DNA of 64,000 bases from an uncultured Chlorobiaceae bacterium (GCA_903994525.1 CAJEXW010000011.1:25165-89164); one strand, 5' to 3'. Positions 38,029 to 49,278 are shown, numbered from the stretch's first letter. Notes: generated from the sequence alone by a model not told the origin. Numbers and translations: made by a program.

Positions 38029-39108
38029 TCAGTCAATTGCTGTTTTATAGATCAGGTAGCCGAGTCCGAGAAAAAGAAGATTTGGAAGCCATGCAGCAAC
38101 CAGTGGGGTCATTACCCCCTGATTTCCTGCCATGACAGCAGTTTTCTGTAAACCGAGATAAAGAAATCCGGCAAAAAGTGAGATGGTGATTTCAGAAGCA
38201 AGTCCTCCCCGCTTTTTTTTTGCAGACAGTGGCACACCGATAAGTATGATGATGATTGAGGCAAATGGCATGGCGGTTTTGGTATGAAAGGCCACCATCG
38301 AGGGTTCAAGTCCAGCAAGACCAGCTTCTCTTTTTTCTGAAAGATAACGGTAGTGGGTGACAATATTCATCTCATCCGGATGCAGATGAATTTCTTTCAA
38401 TGAAGAGGGTGAAAGCGCAAGTTTTATCTGCATTGACTGCTGAAAGCCAAACAGCTCATCGTTTTCATTAAAAACTCTGGTTGAGGCATTCTGCAATCGC
38501 CATACTCTCTTTTGTTTATCAAAACCCATTGATTCAGCATCGATGCGGGAAATAAGTCTTGGACCACTAAACTTCTCAATGGAGACAGCTTTCAGTGTAA
38601 ATGAGTCAGGATCCATCTGCCCTATGGTAACCATTGTATTGTCAGGTTCAAGAAGATGAATATTCTGGTTCTCTTTAGCCCTGGAGTCGCTTTTAATGAA
38701 ATATCGTTGTTCAAAAAGATGGGTTTGGCTGAAAGCTGCCGGAGCAATCCACCATGCTGAAATCAGATTCAGTCCGAGAAGAAGAAGGCCACCCAGAAAA
38801 AATGGAGTTAGCAGTTGGCGCATACTGATGCCCGCCGAGCGAAGAGCAGGAAGTTCGCTTGAGAGAGAGAGTTTACCTGAGACAAGTATTGAGGCCAGCA
38901 GGGTGCTGATTGGCGAAGTAATCAGGATCGTGGCCGGAATAGTCAGCAGAAAAAAGCGGATCACCTCCTGCAGTGTGAGATGGTTATCCATAATCGCATC
39001 AAGTCTCTCCACAGCAGTAATAAGAATGAAAAGAGTGACAAAGACCAATGATGAAAAAAAGAAAGCTTTTGCAAACTGACCGAATATATACTTGTAGAGA
39101 ATCTTCAT
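38029..39108 (-). CDS. LptF/LptG family LPS-export permease
   Basis: A 359-residue permease of the YjgP/YjgQ family that extracts LPS from the inner membrane with LptB. Membrane helices are at about 11-31, 53-73, 98-118 and three near the C-terminus (residues 270-355), separated by a periplasmic jellyroll-like domain in the middle. MKILYKYIFGQFAKAFFFSS and the PMPFASIIIILIGVPLSA-like region (MPFASI) are family marks. F or G cannot be told apart here. It is encoded 35 bases upstream of nothing else on this strand; the SAM hydrolase gene abuts downstream. Confidence 0.88.
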   Translation of the reverse strand: MKILYKYIFGQFAKAFFFSSLVFVTLFILITAVERLDAIMDNHLTLQEVIRFFLLTIPATILITSPISTLLASILVSGKLSLSSELPALRSAGISMRQLLTPFFLGGLLLLGLNLISAWWIAPAAFSQTHLFEQRYFIKSDSRAKENQNIHLLEPDNTMVTIGQMDPDSFTLKAVSIEKFSGPRLISRIDAESMGFDKQKRVWRLQNASTRVFNENDELFGFQQSMQIKLALSPSSLKEIHLHPDEMNIVTHYRYLSEKREAGLAGLEPSMVAFHTKTAMPFASIIIILIGVPLSAKKKRGGLASEITISLFAGFLYLGLQKTAVMAGNQGVMTPLVAAWLPNLLFLGLGYLIYKTAID

Positions 39109-39143
39109 GGTACTCTTCGGGCAGTTTGCAGGATAGATGTTCG

Positions 39144-42071
39144 TTAATATCCAAAAATATCATCAACTTTCAGCTCTCTGACCGTGCCATATTTCTGCAG
39201 AGTTGCCATATCAAGATTTTTTTTGTTGCCAAGCACCAGCATGACATGCTTTTTGTTGTTGAAATGGCTCTTGTGGAACTGCTCTATATCACCAAGGTTC
39301 AAGCTTCCTGCTCCCTGATAGATATCCTTTCTGATATCGTGGTCATGCCCAAGCCTCAGCGCCTCTTCGTAGGAAAAGAGAATTTCGGATTTTGTGAGCC
39401 GTTCAGTTGAGATTTTCTGTAAAATGCCATTTTTGGCAGATGCAAACAGTTGGGGCGATTTTGGCAGCTCTCTCATCAGATTGCTGATTCCTTCGAGCGC
39501 TTCTGGCAGTTTGTCGGCCTGGGTACCAATATAGCTTACAATGTAGTTGTGCTCTTTCCTCTGCTTTGGGGTTTTATACACAGAAAAGACAGAGTAAGCC
39601 AGCGCCTTTGCCTCACGCAGCTCCTGAAAAACTACAGAGGACATGCCCCCACCGTAGTATTCATTGAACAGGGTAGAGAGGGGCACAAGTGATTGATCGT
39701 ACAGTTCATCTCTTGTCAGCAGAATCACCTCGGCCTGTGTCATATCATAGTCAACAACATAGACAAGATTATCGCTCTGCTCAAGATCTTTGTAAGGATC
39801 GTTTGCGGGAGGAGTTTTGAATGACTCGGGGTAATGTCGGACTGAGTGCAGCTCTGTGAGCAACTCCTGTGAAGAGGCTGGTCCGTAGTAAAGAACCCGG
39901 TGGCTGTACTGCAAGAGCGACTGTATCTCCTCCAGCAACTCCTTCGATGTCACCTTTTCAAGCTCGCTGTTGCTCAGGACGTTGGTGAAGGGTGAAACCG
40001 GGCCGTACTTTCCGTAACTTGTCATGGCCTCGAAAAGTATCTTTTTCTTGGAGAGCTTGTCGTCGGCCCGCTCTTTTATGATGCCAGCCTTCAGTTTTTC
40101 AAGCGCCTCTTTATCCGGGCGGGTATCCACCAGAAGTTTTTCAAGCAGGCGAAGAGCAGCCGCAGAGTTTTTCTGAAGTCCTGAGAGTTTCAGATAGACA
40201 TAGTTATCGGAGGTAAATGCCGAGAAGCTGGCACCCACCTTGTACAACTCCTGGCTGAACTCTTTTGGCGTAAGCTCCGAGGTTCCAAGATAGGAGAGGT
40301 AGTCGAGCGCAAGATCAATTTTTTTGCTGTTATTTTTCCCAATGTCAAAAACATAGTAAAGCGAGAAGAGCTCGTTTTCACTGTTGTGCAGATAGTGCAG
40401 CTTTACTGAAGGGTTAAGCTCAAAAAAGGCAATATCTTTTTTATAGTCAAGAAAAGAGGGGTTGGTCTCTTCAGATTTTTTGGCCAGAATCTGTTCGGCA
40501 AAATGCGAAGAGGTGTTCCGGTTCACCGTGAGGGGTGTGATCGGGGGTTTCTGGATTTTCGTTTCGCTCTCCGGTGTGCCATGCTCCTTGAAGATGGCTA
40601 CATAATTTGAGCTGTAGTGTTTTTTTGCAAAAGAGATCAGCCCCTCTTTGGTAATCTTCTGCAGTCGCTCAATGTTGCTGACATGCTCAGGCCAGGGCAT
40701 ACCCCAAACAAAGCTGTCGACATAGGCTTCCACCCTGCCACGGTTGGTTTCGTAAAGTTTCAGTTGCTCCACTTTCAGGTCATTGATTGCCGCTTCAAGC
40801 AGCCAGTCAGGAAATTTGCCCTCTTTGAGCAGCTCAAGCTGTTCAAGCAGCTCGCTTTCCACCTTTTCGAGACTCTGTCCCTCTCTGGGTTTTCCAGTCA
40901 GGAGGTGTACTGAATAATCTTTCATCATGATCAGTGATGAGCTGGCATCAAGTACTCTCTGTTGCTGGTTCAGATTGAGATCAATGAGTCCTGCGGTATG
41001 GTTGAACAAGATTTTATCAACAAGGGTCAGGTAATCGGCATCAGGGCTGTTGACACCATTAAAGCGAAATCCGATAACCAGCTCTTCAGATTCAGGCCCT
41101 TTTACCCGGGTGATCAATGGTTTGGTAATCTCATCTTCAACGGCAGGGGTAAAAACGGGAAGTTTTTTCGGTTCCAGAATCGAGAACTTCTCATCAATCA
41201 GCCTGATCATTGCGTCGGGCTCAAAATCGCCAGCGATACAGACCGCCATGTTGTTCGGTACATAATGGCTTCGATAATAATCGAGCACATTCTTGATTGA
41301 TGGATTTTTCAGGTGCTCCGCTTTGCCAATGGTGGTCTGGGTGCCGTAGGTGTGTTTTTTGAACAGTCCAGAAAAAAGATTCTCCCATATTTTACGACTA
41401 TCACTATCCATGGTCATATTTTTCTCTTCATACACGGTCTCAAGTTCGGTATGGAAGAGGCGCATGACCGGATTGCGGAACCGCTCGGCCTCAATCGTCA
41501 GCCACTGGTCAAATTTATTTGCGGGGATATCGTTGACGTAGACCGTCTGTTCAACCCAGGTGTAGGCATTGGTGCCCTGGGCTCCGATGGAGCTGAGGAG
41601 TTTGTCATACTCATTGGGTACGGTAAAGCTGACCGCAGCATTGGAAAGGGAATCGATTTTCTTGTAGATCGCCGCCCGTTTTTCAATGTTGGCCGTTGAG
41701 CGGTACTCTTCATAGAGGTCCGTAATTTTTTGAAGCTCGACATGCTCCTTTTCATAATCAAGCGAACCGAGAGAATCGGTGCCCTTGAAGAGCATGTGCT
41801 CCAGATAGTGTGCAAGACCAGTTGTCTCGGCCGGATCATTTTTGCTGCCAGCCCTGACGGCGATGGATGTGTAGATTCTCGGTTCGTCATGATAGGGGCT
41901 CATGTAAACGGTCATTCCATTTTTGAGAATATAGATCCTGGTGTGAAGAGAGTCTCCGGGAATGGTCGTGTATGGATAAGAGCTGGTTTCGTGCTTGTTC
42001 ATAATGGGAGTACAGGAGATTAAATGCAAAAAAAGTATCCCGGTAATGAGCGTTGGGATACTGCGTTTCAT
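39144..42071 (-). CDS. M16-family zinc protease (lipoprotein)
   Basis: A 975-residue pitrilysin-type peptidase with a lipoprotein signal ([12 protein letters not shown], lipobox LISC), so it is anchored in a membrane facing the periplasm. The zinc motif HYLEH (HXXEH) occurs in [20 protein letters not shown], with the distal Glu in [10 protein letters not shown]. The second M16 half (about residues 500 onwards) lacks the zinc motif, as usual. ATG 42071 is preferred; the frame extends 26 codons upstream without family resemblance. The 35-bp gap to the LptF/G gene suggests possible co-transcription. Confidence 0.9.
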   Translation of the reverse strand: MKRSIPTLITGILFLHLISCTPIMNKHETSSYPYTTIPGDSLHTRIYILKNGMTVYMSPYHDEPRIYTSIAVRAGSKNDPAETTGLAHYLEHMLFKGTDSLGSLDYEKEHVELQKITDLYEEYRSTANIEKRAAIYKKIDSLSNAAVSFTVPNEYDKLLSSIGAQGTNAYTWVEQTVYVNDIPANKFDQWLTIEAERFRNPVMRLFHTELETVYEEKNMTMDSDSRKIWENLFSGLFKKHTYGTQTTIGKAEHLKNPSIKNVLDYYRSHYVPNNMAVCIAGDFEPDAMIRLIDEKFSILEPKKLPVFTPAVEDEITKPLITRVKGPESEELVIGFRFNGVNSPDADYLTLVDKILFNHTAGLIDLNLNQQQRVLDASSSLIMMKDYSVHLLTGKPREGQSLEKVESELLEQLELLKEGKFPDWLLEAAINDLKVEQLKLYETNRGRVEAYVDSFVWGMPWPEHVSNIERLQKITKEGLISFAKKHYSSNYVAIFKEHGTPESETKIQKPPITPLTVNRNTSSHFAEQILAKKSEETNPSFLDYKKDIAFFELNPSVKLHYLHNSENELFSLYYVFDIGKNNSKKIDLALDYLSYLGTSELTPKEFSQELYKVGASFSAFTSDNYVYLKLSGLQKNSAAALRLLEKLLVDTRPDKEALEKLKAGIIKERADDKLSKKKILFEAMTSYGKYGPVSPFTNVLSNSELEKVTSKELLEEIQSLLQYSHRVLYYGPASSQELLTELHSVRHYPESFKTPPANDPYKDLEQSDNLVYVVDYDMTQAEVILLTRDELYDQSLVPLSTLFNEYYGGGMSSVVFQELREAKALAYSVFSVYKTPKQRKEHNYIVSYIGTQADKLPEALEGISNLMRELPKSPQLFASAKNGILQKISTERLTKSEILFSYEEALRLGHDHDIRKDIYQGAGSLNLGDIEQFHKSHFNNKKHVMLVLGNKKNLDMATLQKYGTVRELKVDDIFGY

Positions 42072-42355
42072 GAGTAAAAAAAAATGAAAATTATCCAGCA
42101 TCGAAACAATAATAATGGGATTAAAAGCAGATAAATACAACCTCGACAAGAACCTTTTTTTCAGGAAACAGAGGCAATCTATGCTTTCTCTTTATTATCA
42201 CCTGATCCTTTACCTGGTGGCATAGTCTTGTGTTCCCGATATTAAGTATATTCCTCCGCAAGAACTAACAAAGTGTGTTAATAGTTCTTCCATGGTGTCC
42301 TCATGGATGCTACCGGCAGAATTATTGGAACAATATCAAGAGTGAAGGATAGCTT

Positions 42356-44416
42356 ATGGCAGAGATCGTTGGCGGAACATACAGACTTGTAAGCCCTTAC
42401 AGTCCGGCAGGTGATCAGCCGAATGCCATTGACGCTCTTTGTAAAGGTGTGCTGTCGGGGAATCCCTGTCAGACGCTGCTTGGGGTGACTGGTTCGGGAA
42501 AAACGTTTACCATTTCCAACGTCATCACCCGGCTCAACAAGCCGGTGCTGGTGATGAGCCATAACAAGACGCTTGCGGCACAGCTCTATGGGGAACTCAG
42601 GCAGTTTTTTCCTGATAATGCGGTTGAGTACTTTGTCAGTTACTACGATTTTTATCAGCCGGAGGCCTACCTTCCTTCACTTGACAAGTATATTGCCAAA
42701 GACCTGCGCATCAACGATGAGATCGAGCGACTGCGACTGAAGGCGACCAGTGCCTTGCTCAGCGGTCGGAAGGATGTGATTGTGGTGAGCTCGGTCAGTT
42801 GTATTTACGGTCTCGGTTCACCCGAAGACTGGAAAGCCCAGATCATCGAACTTCGTTCCGGTATGGACAAAGATCGTGATGTTTTTCTCAAAGAGCTTAT
42901 TGCGCTCCACTATATTCGAGATGATGTGCAGCCAACCTCCGGCAAGTTCAGGGTGAGGGGAGACAGTATTGATCTTGTTCCAGCTCATGACGAACTTGCC
43001 CTCAGAATAGAGTTTTTTGGTTCGGAGATTGAAAGTATCCAGACCTTTGATATTCATACTGGCGAGGTGCTTGGGGTTGACGATTACGCTTTCATCTATC
43101 CAGCCCGGCAGTTTGTTGCCGATGAGGAGAAGCTCAAGGTGGCGATGCTGGCCATTGAAAACGAGCTTGCGGAGAGGTTGAACTCTTATCGCGCAGAAAA
43201 CCGTTTTCTCGAAGCACGCAGGATTGAAGAGCGCACCCGCTACGATCTTGAGATGATGAAAGAGCTTGGCTACTGCTCCGGTATTGAGAATTACTCTCGC
43301 CATCTCTCGGGCCGCCCTGCAGGAGAGCGTCCAATATGTCTCCTCGACTATTTTCCGGAGGACTATCTTGTGGTTATTGATGAATCGCATGTGACGTTGC
43401 CGCAGATACGTGGTATGTATGGTGGCGATCGGTCACGCAAAACCATTCTTGTGGAACATGGTTTCAGGCTTCCCTCGGCTCTTGACAACCGGCCACTCCG
43501 TTTTGAGGAGTTTGAAGAAATTGTGCAGCAGGTTATCTGTGTCAGCGCCACTCCAGGTGATCATGAGCTGTTCCGCTCTGGTGGCGAGGTGGTTGAGTTG
43601 CTTGTTCGTCCTACCGGGCTTTTAGATCCACCGGTTGAAGTGCGTCCGGTCAAAGGGCAGATCGACAACCTCATGGCTGAAATTCGTCTCCATACAGGCA
43701 AAGGGCACAAGGCGCTGGTGATGACGCTTACCAAAAGGATGTCGGAGGATCTTCACGACTTTTTTCGAAAGGCAGGTATCCGTTCGCGTTACCTCCATTC
43801 CGAGATCAAGAGTCTTGAGAGAATGCAGATTCTCAGAGAGCTGAGGACGGGAGATATTGATGTGCTCGTTGGAGTCAACCTTTTGCGTGAAGGTCTTGAT
43901 CTTCCGGAGGTCTCTCTTGTCGCGATTCTTGATGCCGACAAAGAGGGCTTTTTGCGTAATACTCGCTCGCTAATGCAGATTGCCGGCAGGGCTGCCCGCA
44001 ATCTTGACGGATTTGTTGTGCTTTATGCCGATGTGATTACCCGATCGATTCAGGAGGTGCTTGATGAAACCGCACGCCGCCGCACTATTCAGCATCGCTA
44101 TAACGAAGAACATGGTATTACGCCTCGATCAATCATCAAATCAGTTGACCAGATTCTTGATACCACCGGAGTGGCCGATGCCGAGGAGCGCTATCGCAGA
44201 AGGCGTTTTGGCCTTGAAGCCAAGCCAGAACGAGTTTTTTCGGGTCTTGTCGACTCCTTTACCCCGGAGCAGGCTTATGCGATGGCAGCGGAACTCCGGC
44301 TTGAAATGCAGGAGGCCGCTGTTCAGATGGAGTACGAAAAAGCGGCCTATCTGCGTGACGAGATAGGCAAGCTGGAGCAGGTTTTGAGCAGACCGCATGG
44401 TAAAAACGGGGAGTAG
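42356..44416 (+). CDS. uvrB: UvrABC excinuclease subunit B
   Basis: A 686-residue damage-verification helicase of nucleotide excision repair. The Walker [15 protein letters not shown] is near residue 40; the beta-hairpin region has [21 protein letters not shown], and [20 protein letters not shown] contains motif II. Helicase motifs V and VI are in [20 protein letters not shown] and QIAGRAARN. The C-terminal UVR domain ([20 protein letters not shown]) would bind UvrC. AAGGATAG lies before the ATG. Standard size. uvrA and uvrC are elsewhere. Confidence 0.96.
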   Translation: MAEIVGGTYRLVSPYSPAGDQPNAIDALCKGVLSGNPCQTLLGVTGSGKTFTISNVITRLNKPVLVMSHNKTLAAQLYGELRQFFPDNAVEYFVSYYDFYQPEAYLPSLDKYIAKDLRINDEIERLRLKATSALLSGRKDVIVVSSVSCIYGLGSPEDWKAQIIELRSGMDKDRDVFLKELIALHYIRDDVQPTSGKFRVRGDSIDLVPAHDELALRIEFFGSEIESIQTFDIHTGEVLGVDDYAFIYPARQFVADEEKLKVAMLAIENELAERLNSYRAENRFLEARRIEERTRYDLEMMKELGYCSGIENYSRHLSGRPAGERPICLLDYFPEDYLVVIDESHVTLPQIRGMYGGDRSRKTILVEHGFRLPSALDNRPLRFEEFEEIVQQVICVSATPGDHELFRSGGEVVELLVRPTGLLDPPVEVRPVKGQIDNLMAEIRLHTGKGHKALVMTLTKRMSEDLHDFFRKAGIRSRYLHSEIKSLERMQILRELRTGDIDVLVGVNLLREGLDLPEVSLVAILDADKEGFLRNTRSLMQIAGRAARNLDGFVVLYADVITRSIQEVLDETARRRTIQHRYNEEHGITPRSIIKSVDQILDTTGVADAEERYRRRRFGLEAKPERVFSGLVDSFTPEQAYAMAAELRLEMQEAAVQMEYEKAAYLRDEIGKLEQVLSRPHGKNGE

Positions 44417-44564
44417 AAAAGTGTTTTACTCTTTTTGAATGCAACGAAGCTTTTAGTGCATTGAGTCAGAGGCTCGTTATCCCTTTTTTTGCATCCATGA
44501 ATCGGCTTTTTTGTATGTTCCAAAGGCAGGGTTTTCTATTACCGTTCACCTCAGTTCGTTTGAC

Positions 44565-46766
44565 ATGTTAGCTCAGATAGACCAGGATCACTACAATAAA
44601 CTTCATGAGATACTTCAGCTTTCGCGACAGAATCTCAAAAGTTTTGATGAGTCGCTGATCCAGCGTGCCTTTTTTATGTGCTATCGGGCGCACGAAGGCG
44701 AAAAAAGAGCCTCCGGTGAACCATTTTTTTTTCACCCGGTGGAGGTTGCCACTATTCTGCTCAATGAGCTTCCTCTTGATGGTGTCTCGGTTGCGGCAGC
44801 TTTGCTGCATGACGTTATTGAGGATAGTGGTTATACCTATGAGGATATTGTCGCAGAACTTGGCGTTGAAGTTGCCGAAATTGTTGAAGGGCTCACCAAA
44901 ATTTCAGGTATTACGATCAACAGGGAGACCACCCAGGCCGAGGGATTTCGCAAGATGATGCTCTCCATGGTCAAGGACATCAGGGTGATTCTTATCAAGT
45001 TCTGTGATCGTCTCCACAATATGAGAACCCTGGAGTCGCTGCCGGAGCACAGGCGGTTGAAGATTGCTCTTGAAACTCGAGATATCTATGCTCCGCTTGC
45101 GCACCGTTTCGGTCTTGGCAAAATGAAGGTTGAGTTTGAAAATCTGGCACTCAGGTTTATTGATCCTGAGATGCATGACTTTTTGCAGCAAAAGCTGAGG
45201 ACAAACAAGGGTGATCGTGTCACCTATCTTGGCAAAATGATCGTACCCATCAAGGCTGATCTTGAACAGCAGGGGTTCAGGGTGGAGGTGCAGGGTCGGG
45301 CCAAGCATCTCTTCTCTATCTACAACAAGATGCGCAGCAAAAACAAAACTTTTGAGGATATTCACGATCTTTACGGTTTGAGGGTGATTGTTGATACGGA
45401 GCGTCTTGCCGACTGTTTTTCAGTGTATGGTTTTATTACCCAACAATACCCGCCGATTCCCCAGTATTTCAAGGACTACATATCAATTCCCAAGCATAAC
45501 GGCTATCAGTCGCTTCATTCAGCCATTATCGGCCCGAAAGGGCACATGGTTGAGTTGCAGATTCGCACGAAACGTATGCATGAGTTTGCGGAGCTTGGTG
45601 TGGCGGCCCATTGGCGGTACAAGGAGAAGATTTCACGGGATGATGCCAATGTTGACTCTTTTCTCCGTTGGGCGCGAGAGCTGATCAAGGATGCGGATTC
45701 GGCGGCCTCATTTATGGAGGGGTTCAAGCTGAATCTTTACCATGATGAGATTTACGTTTTTACTCCGAAAGGCGACATGAAGACCATGCCTGTTGGAGCT
45801 ACTCCGATAGATTTTGCCTATGCCATTCATACAGAGGTTGGCAACGGCTGTATAGGGGCCAAGGTCAATGGAAAAATTGTTCGTCTGAATGCCCAGCTTA
45901 AATCGGGCGACCGTGTTGAGATTATCTCCTCGAAAAGCCAGAAGCCGAAAGCTGACTGGCTGAAGATTGTGGTTACTCAACGTGCGAAGCTGAAGATACG
46001 ATCTTCCATCAACGAGGAGCGCCGTCTGCAGATTGAGAAAGGGAAGGGGATATGGGAAAAACTGCTTACGGGCACCAAAAAGTTGCTTACTGATAGCGAG
46101 ATTATTCAGCAGGTTAAAAAGTATGGCCTTAAGACTCCGGCTGATTTTTTCAGTGCTTTGGCCAATCAGCAGATTAATGGTGAGGAGGTTCTTGAGCGTG
46201 CCAACAATCTTAAAAAAGAGGAGAGTGTTGCCAGGAGCGCCAGTGATGAAGCTCGGGAGCTTGATGAGTATTTACAGACAGCCAGGCAGGAGCAGGAGCA
46301 ACAGGGTGTTGCTGTAAAAAAGGACGAGGTTATTATTGCGGGTATGAGTAATATTGCCTACTCTTATGCTAAATGTTGCCAGCCTGTTCCCGGTGATGAT
46401 GTCATTGGTTTTGTGACTGCGGATGGTGTTGCCAAGATTCATCGCAAGAATTGTGTCAATGTCAGCAATGAGAATCTGCTTAAAAGTGAGCGTGTTGTCT
46501 CTGTTGCCTGGAACCGGAAGGTTGAGACCGATTTTCTTGCAGGCATAAAGATTGTTGGTGAAGATCGTCTGGGGATTATGAATCAGCTCACGACAGTTAT
46601 CTCCAAATTTGATACCAATATTCGTACCGTTTCTTTAAATGCGCGTGACGGGATGTTTGTGGGCACCATGATGATTTATGTGCGCAATGCAGAAAAACTT
46701 GCCACATTGATGGACAAGCTGAAGAAGGTTCCAGGCATCTTTACGGTTGAACGGCTTATAAGCTGA
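44565..46766 (+). CDS. rel: Bifunctional (p)ppGpp synthetase/hydrolase Rel/SpoT
   Basis: A 733-residue stringent-response enzyme. The order is HD hydrolase (FHPVEVATILLNELPLDG, LLHDVIEDSGY), synthetase (KTFEDIHDLYGLRVIVDTER; PKHNGYQSLHSAIIG), TGS (YVFTPKGDMKTMPVGATPID), and C-terminal ACT (ILV-type, GIMNQLTTVISKFDTNIRTV). The intact HD motif suggests it can also hydrolyse (p)ppGpp, as expected for a single bifunctional protein. The start ATG 44565 is favoured; the frame is open 18 codons upstream. LemA starts 98 bases later and is probably a separate unit. Confidence 0.94.
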   Translation: MLAQIDQDHYNKLHEILQLSRQNLKSFDESLIQRAFFMCYRAHEGEKRASGEPFFFHPVEVATILLNELPLDGVSVAAALLHDVIEDSGYTYEDIVAELGVEVAEIVEGLTKISGITINRETTQAEGFRKMMLSMVKDIRVILIKFCDRLHNMRTLESLPEHRRLKIALETRDIYAPLAHRFGLGKMKVEFENLALRFIDPEMHDFLQQKLRTNKGDRVTYLGKMIVPIKADLEQQGFRVEVQGRAKHLFSIYNKMRSKNKTFEDIHDLYGLRVIVDTERLADCFSVYGFITQQYPPIPQYFKDYISIPKHNGYQSLHSAIIGPKGHMVELQIRTKRMHEFAELGVAAHWRYKEKISRDDANVDSFLRWARELIKDADSAASFMEGFKLNLYHDEIYVFTPKGDMKTMPVGATPIDFAYAIHTEVGNGCIGAKVNGKIVRLNAQLKSGDRVEIISSKSQKPKADWLKIVVTQRAKLKIRSSINEERRLQIEKGKGIWEKLLTGTKKLLTDSEIIQQVKKYGLKTPADFFSALANQQINGEEVLERANNLKKEESVARSASDEARELDEYLQTARQEQEQQGVAVKKDEVIIAGMSNIAYSYAKCCQPVPGDDVIGFVTADGVAKIHRKNCVNVSNENLLKSERVVSVAWNRKVETDFLAGIKIVGEDRLGIMNQLTTVISKFDTNIRTVSLNARDGMFVGTMMIYVRNAEKLATLMDKLKKVPGIFTVERLIS

Positions 46767-46863
46767 GGGGTGTTCACTTTGAAGAAAAAGGGGGGCCAAC
46801 AATTTGAAGTGATGTTGTCTGATACAATTTAAACGATATAAAATAAAGAGTAAGGAGATGGTT

Positions 46864-47451
46864 ATGAAGTATTCAATGGCAAGGGTTCTTGCGTTTTTTC
46901 TCTTTTTCAGCACGTTGTACGGTTGCGGTTACAACAGCATCCAGCAGAATGAAGAGGCGGTAAACCGTTCATGGGGTGATCTTGGCTCGCAGTTGCAGCG
47001 CAGGGCTGATCTTGTGCCAAATCTTGTGGCAACGGTGAAGGGGGCGGCAAACTTTGAAAAGGAGACGCTGACGGCAGTCATTGAGGCACGATCAAAAGCC
47101 ACCTCGATTCAGCTCACTCCTGAAATGCTCAGCGATCCGGCAGCCATGGCAAAGTTCCGTGCTGCCCAGGGCGGTCTGACCTCCAGCCTTTCACGTCTTA
47201 TGGTTGCTGTAGAGCGTTATCCTGAACTCAAGGCAAACCAGAACTTTCTTGATCTACAGAGTCAGCTTGAGGGTACTGAAAACCGTATCAGCGTTGCCCG
47301 ACAGCGCTACAATGGTGCTGTGGAGATCTTTAACGTCTCCATCAGGCAGTTCCCGAACTCTTTGACGAACAGTCTGCTGCTGAAGCTGAAAGCCAAGGAG
47401 TATTTCAAGGTCGATGAAGCTGCCAAAGCAGTGCCGGCGGTTAAATTCTGA
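46864..47451 (+). CDS. lemA: LemA family protein
   Basis: A 195-residue predicted lipoprotein ([14 protein letters not shown], lipobox LYGC) with the LemA four-helix bundle: [67 protein letters not shown]. The role of the family is not settled. AAGGAG sits six bases before the in-frame ATG at 46864, so this start is preferred over ATG 46858, which directly abuts the ribosome site. Its stop codon overlaps the start of the following TPM gene by one base. With the two TPM genes it forms the known lemA-TPM arrangement. Confidence 0.9.
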   Translation: MKYSMARVLAFFLFFSTLYGCGYNSIQQNEEAVNRSWGDLGSQLQRRADLVPNLVATVKGAANFEKETLTAVIEARSKATSIQLTPEMLSDPAAMAKFRAAQGGLTSSLSRLMVAVERYPELKANQNFLDLQSQLEGTENRISVARQRYNGAVEIFNVSIRQFPNSLTNSLLLKLKAKEYFKVDEAAKAVPAVKF

Positions 47452-48209
47452 TGCCTTTACATCGTTTACATCGATCTGAAAAGCGTGGGCGTGGGATAGC
47501 CCTCCTTCTCCTTGTTCTTGGAGTGGTTCTGTCGTTCAGTAACCTCATGGCAATCCCGCTTCCAGCTTTGACGGGGCGGGTGAATGATTATGGTGCCATG
47601 ATATCCCTCCAGGCAAGGGCGGATATTGAGGCAAAACTTCAACAGCTTGAAGCGACGGAGTCAACCCAGATTGTTATTTTGACGGTTCCTTCGCTCCAGG
47701 GTGATCCAATAGAGGACTTTTCAATAAAAGTTGCCGAGGCGTGGAAGATAGGCCACAAAGGTTCTGACAATGGTGTTTTGCTTATCGTTTCAAGAGATGA
47801 CCACAAGGTGCGCATTGAGGTTGGCTATGGGTTGGAAGGCAAGTTGACCGATCTTCTTGCAGGTCGAATCATTCGTGATGAAATATATCCTGCATTTAAA
47901 GCCGGGCAGTTTGATGTCGGATTTTCTCGAGCGGTTGATGCGCTTATTGCTCTGGTGCATGGCGAGTACAAGGCCAGGCCCCAGGCGAAAAGAGGCAGCA
48001 AGCCATCAATGCCTCTGCTGGCCATCATTCTGCTGGTCATCTATTTTATCAGCCAGATTTTTCGTGGTCATCGCGGTGGAGGTCTGATGGGTGGTGGCAT
48101 GGGCGGTGGATTTTATGGCGGAGGCGGAAGCTTTGGCGGAGGTGGCGGAGGCGGCTTCGGTGGCGGTGGTGGCGGTTTTGGCGGCGGCGGTGCATCAGGA
48201 GATTGGTAA
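47451..48209 (+). CDS. TPM-domain (YgcG-like) protein with Gly-rich tail
   Basis: A 252-residue membrane protein: signal or anchor segment near residues 15-36, TPM phosphatase-like domain (about 38-165; GRVNDYGAMISLQARADIEAKL, KVAEAWKIGHKGSDNGVLLIV, RIEVGYGLEGKLTDLLAGRI), a membrane helix at about 185-202, and a C-terminus made almost only of Gly runs (GGGGFGGGG). The TPM domain family has proposed acid phosphatase or photosystem-repair roles. It starts within the last bases of lemA, so translation is coupled. The Gly tail is a low-complexity feature of this subfamily. Confidence 0.87.
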   Translation: MPLHRLHRSEKRGRGIALLLLVLGVVLSFSNLMAIPLPALTGRVNDYGAMISLQARADIEAKLQQLEATESTQIVILTVPSLQGDPIEDFSIKVAEAWKIGHKGSDNGVLLIVSRDDHKVRIEVGYGLEGKLTDLLAGRIIRDEIYPAFKAGQFDVGFSRAVDALIALVHGEYKARPQAKRGSKPSMPLLAIILLVIYFISQIFRGHRGGGLMGGGMGGGFYGGGGSFGGGGGGGFGGGGGGFGGGGASGDW

Positions 48210-48235
48210 ATGCCAAAGAAAACAGGGGTGAGAAG

Positions 48236-48880
48236 ATGAGGGATCCGGCAGAAAAATTCTTTACACCGGCAGAGCGGCTTCAGATTGAGACGCGTATTGC
48301 CGAGGCTGAAAAGCGTACCTCGGGAGAGATTGTTGTCCAGGTGGTTTCGTCCAGCTATCACTATCCACTTGCAGCCATGCTTGGCAGCTCCCTTCTTGCG
48401 ATACTTTTTGGTATTGTGGTGGCACTTGTCGCCAACAATGAGAGTATGTGGTTTTTTCTTGCCATGTTCAGCATGTTGTTTATCGTGCTTCATGAACTGT
48501 TCAAGCGGCTCCATTTTCTCAGACGTTATTTCGTTACAGCCTCAGACATGCAAGAAGAGGTTGAAGAGGCCGCAATTCACTCATTTTATCGCAGAAATAT
48601 CAACAATACTGTTGATCACACTGGTATTCTCATCTACATATCTCTTTTTGAACGCAAAGTTCGAGTAGTTGCCGATCAAGGCATAAACGCCAAAGTTGCC
48701 AAGGAGGTCTGGCAGGAGATTGTTGCCATTATCGTCGGAGGTATTCGTGGCAAAGAGCACTGCAAGGCAATTGCATCAGCCGTTGACCGGTGTGCTGATA
48801 TACTTTCCACCCATTTTCCGCTGAAACAGGGTGATCGCAATGAGCTTCCGAATGAGGTGATTATCGGCAGGGTGAAGTGA
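48236..48880 (+). CDS. Second TPM-domain protein
   Basis: A 214-residue protein whose TPM domain has two membrane helices (about 44-85) inserted. The start RDPAEKFFTPAERLQIETRI and RTSGEIVVQVV are family marks; the later VDHTGILIYISLFERKVRVVADQGI and AIASAVDRCADIL complete the domain. ATG 48236 with GGGGTGAG upstream is preferred over the open frame from TTG 48203. It lies 26 bases behind the first TPM gene, so the three genes lemA, TPM and TPM form one operon. Confidence 0.87.
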   Translation: MRDPAEKFFTPAERLQIETRIAEAEKRTSGEIVVQVVSSSYHYPLAAMLGSSLLAILFGIVVALVANNESMWFFLAMFSMLFIVLHELFKRLHFLRRYFVTASDMQEEVEEAAIHSFYRRNINNTVDHTGILIYISLFERKVRVVADQGINAKVAKEVWQEIVAIIVGGIRGKEHCKAIASAVDRCADILSTHFPLKQGDRNELPNEVIIGRVK

Positions 48881-48966
48881 GCGTGTTGTGTGTTTATCCT
48901 GATGGTGTAATTGTACTTTTTTGGGGACGATAATTGATTTTTAAGTATTAAGTCAAGGAGGATCCT

Positions 48967-49245
48967 ATGCAAATAAAAGATGTTGTTACCGTTACCGTTG
49001 CCGTCAACTATGTCAGTGAGCTGTTTGAGCATGAGAAAATAAGTAATCTCGGTCTTGAAGAGATTGAATTTGACGATCGAGCAGGTGAATGGCTGGTCAC
49101 TGTCGGATTTTCTCGCCCATGGGATTATCCTCAAAACTCATGAGCGGTTCTTTCAGGCCAGCCAAAACGTTCTTATAAAACGGTGCGGGCCAATAACAGT
49201 GATGAAGAGGTTGTTGCGGTAAGGAACCGTGAGGTTGTAAATTGA
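48967..49245 (+). pseudogene. Small gene interrupted by an in-frame TGA
   Basis: A strong ribosome site (AAGGAGG) precedes ATG 48967. The frame codes 58 residues, ending RPWDYPQNS at TGA 49141-49143. It then continues without a shift for another 33 codons (VLSGQPKRSYKTV, EEVVAVRNREVV) to TGA 49243. The distal part has good protein-like composition and reads as the natural tail of the first, so this looks like a 92-codon gene broken by one stop. Acidic, soluble, with no known function. It may still make the 58-residue form. Sequencing error is possible. Confidence 0.65.
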
Positions 49246-49278
49246 TATTTATCTTTCTGAAATCAAAAATGCCGAGCT

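Noticed and set aside
48113..48514. Minus-strand frame with a poly-Pro C-terminus
   Set aside because: It is the mirror of the Gly-rich tail of the TPM gene and overlaps two well-supported genes.
48967..49245. Selenocysteine readthrough at the in-frame TGA
   Set aside because: No hairpin of SECIS type is visible right after the TGA, and the residues around it do not suggest a redox site.
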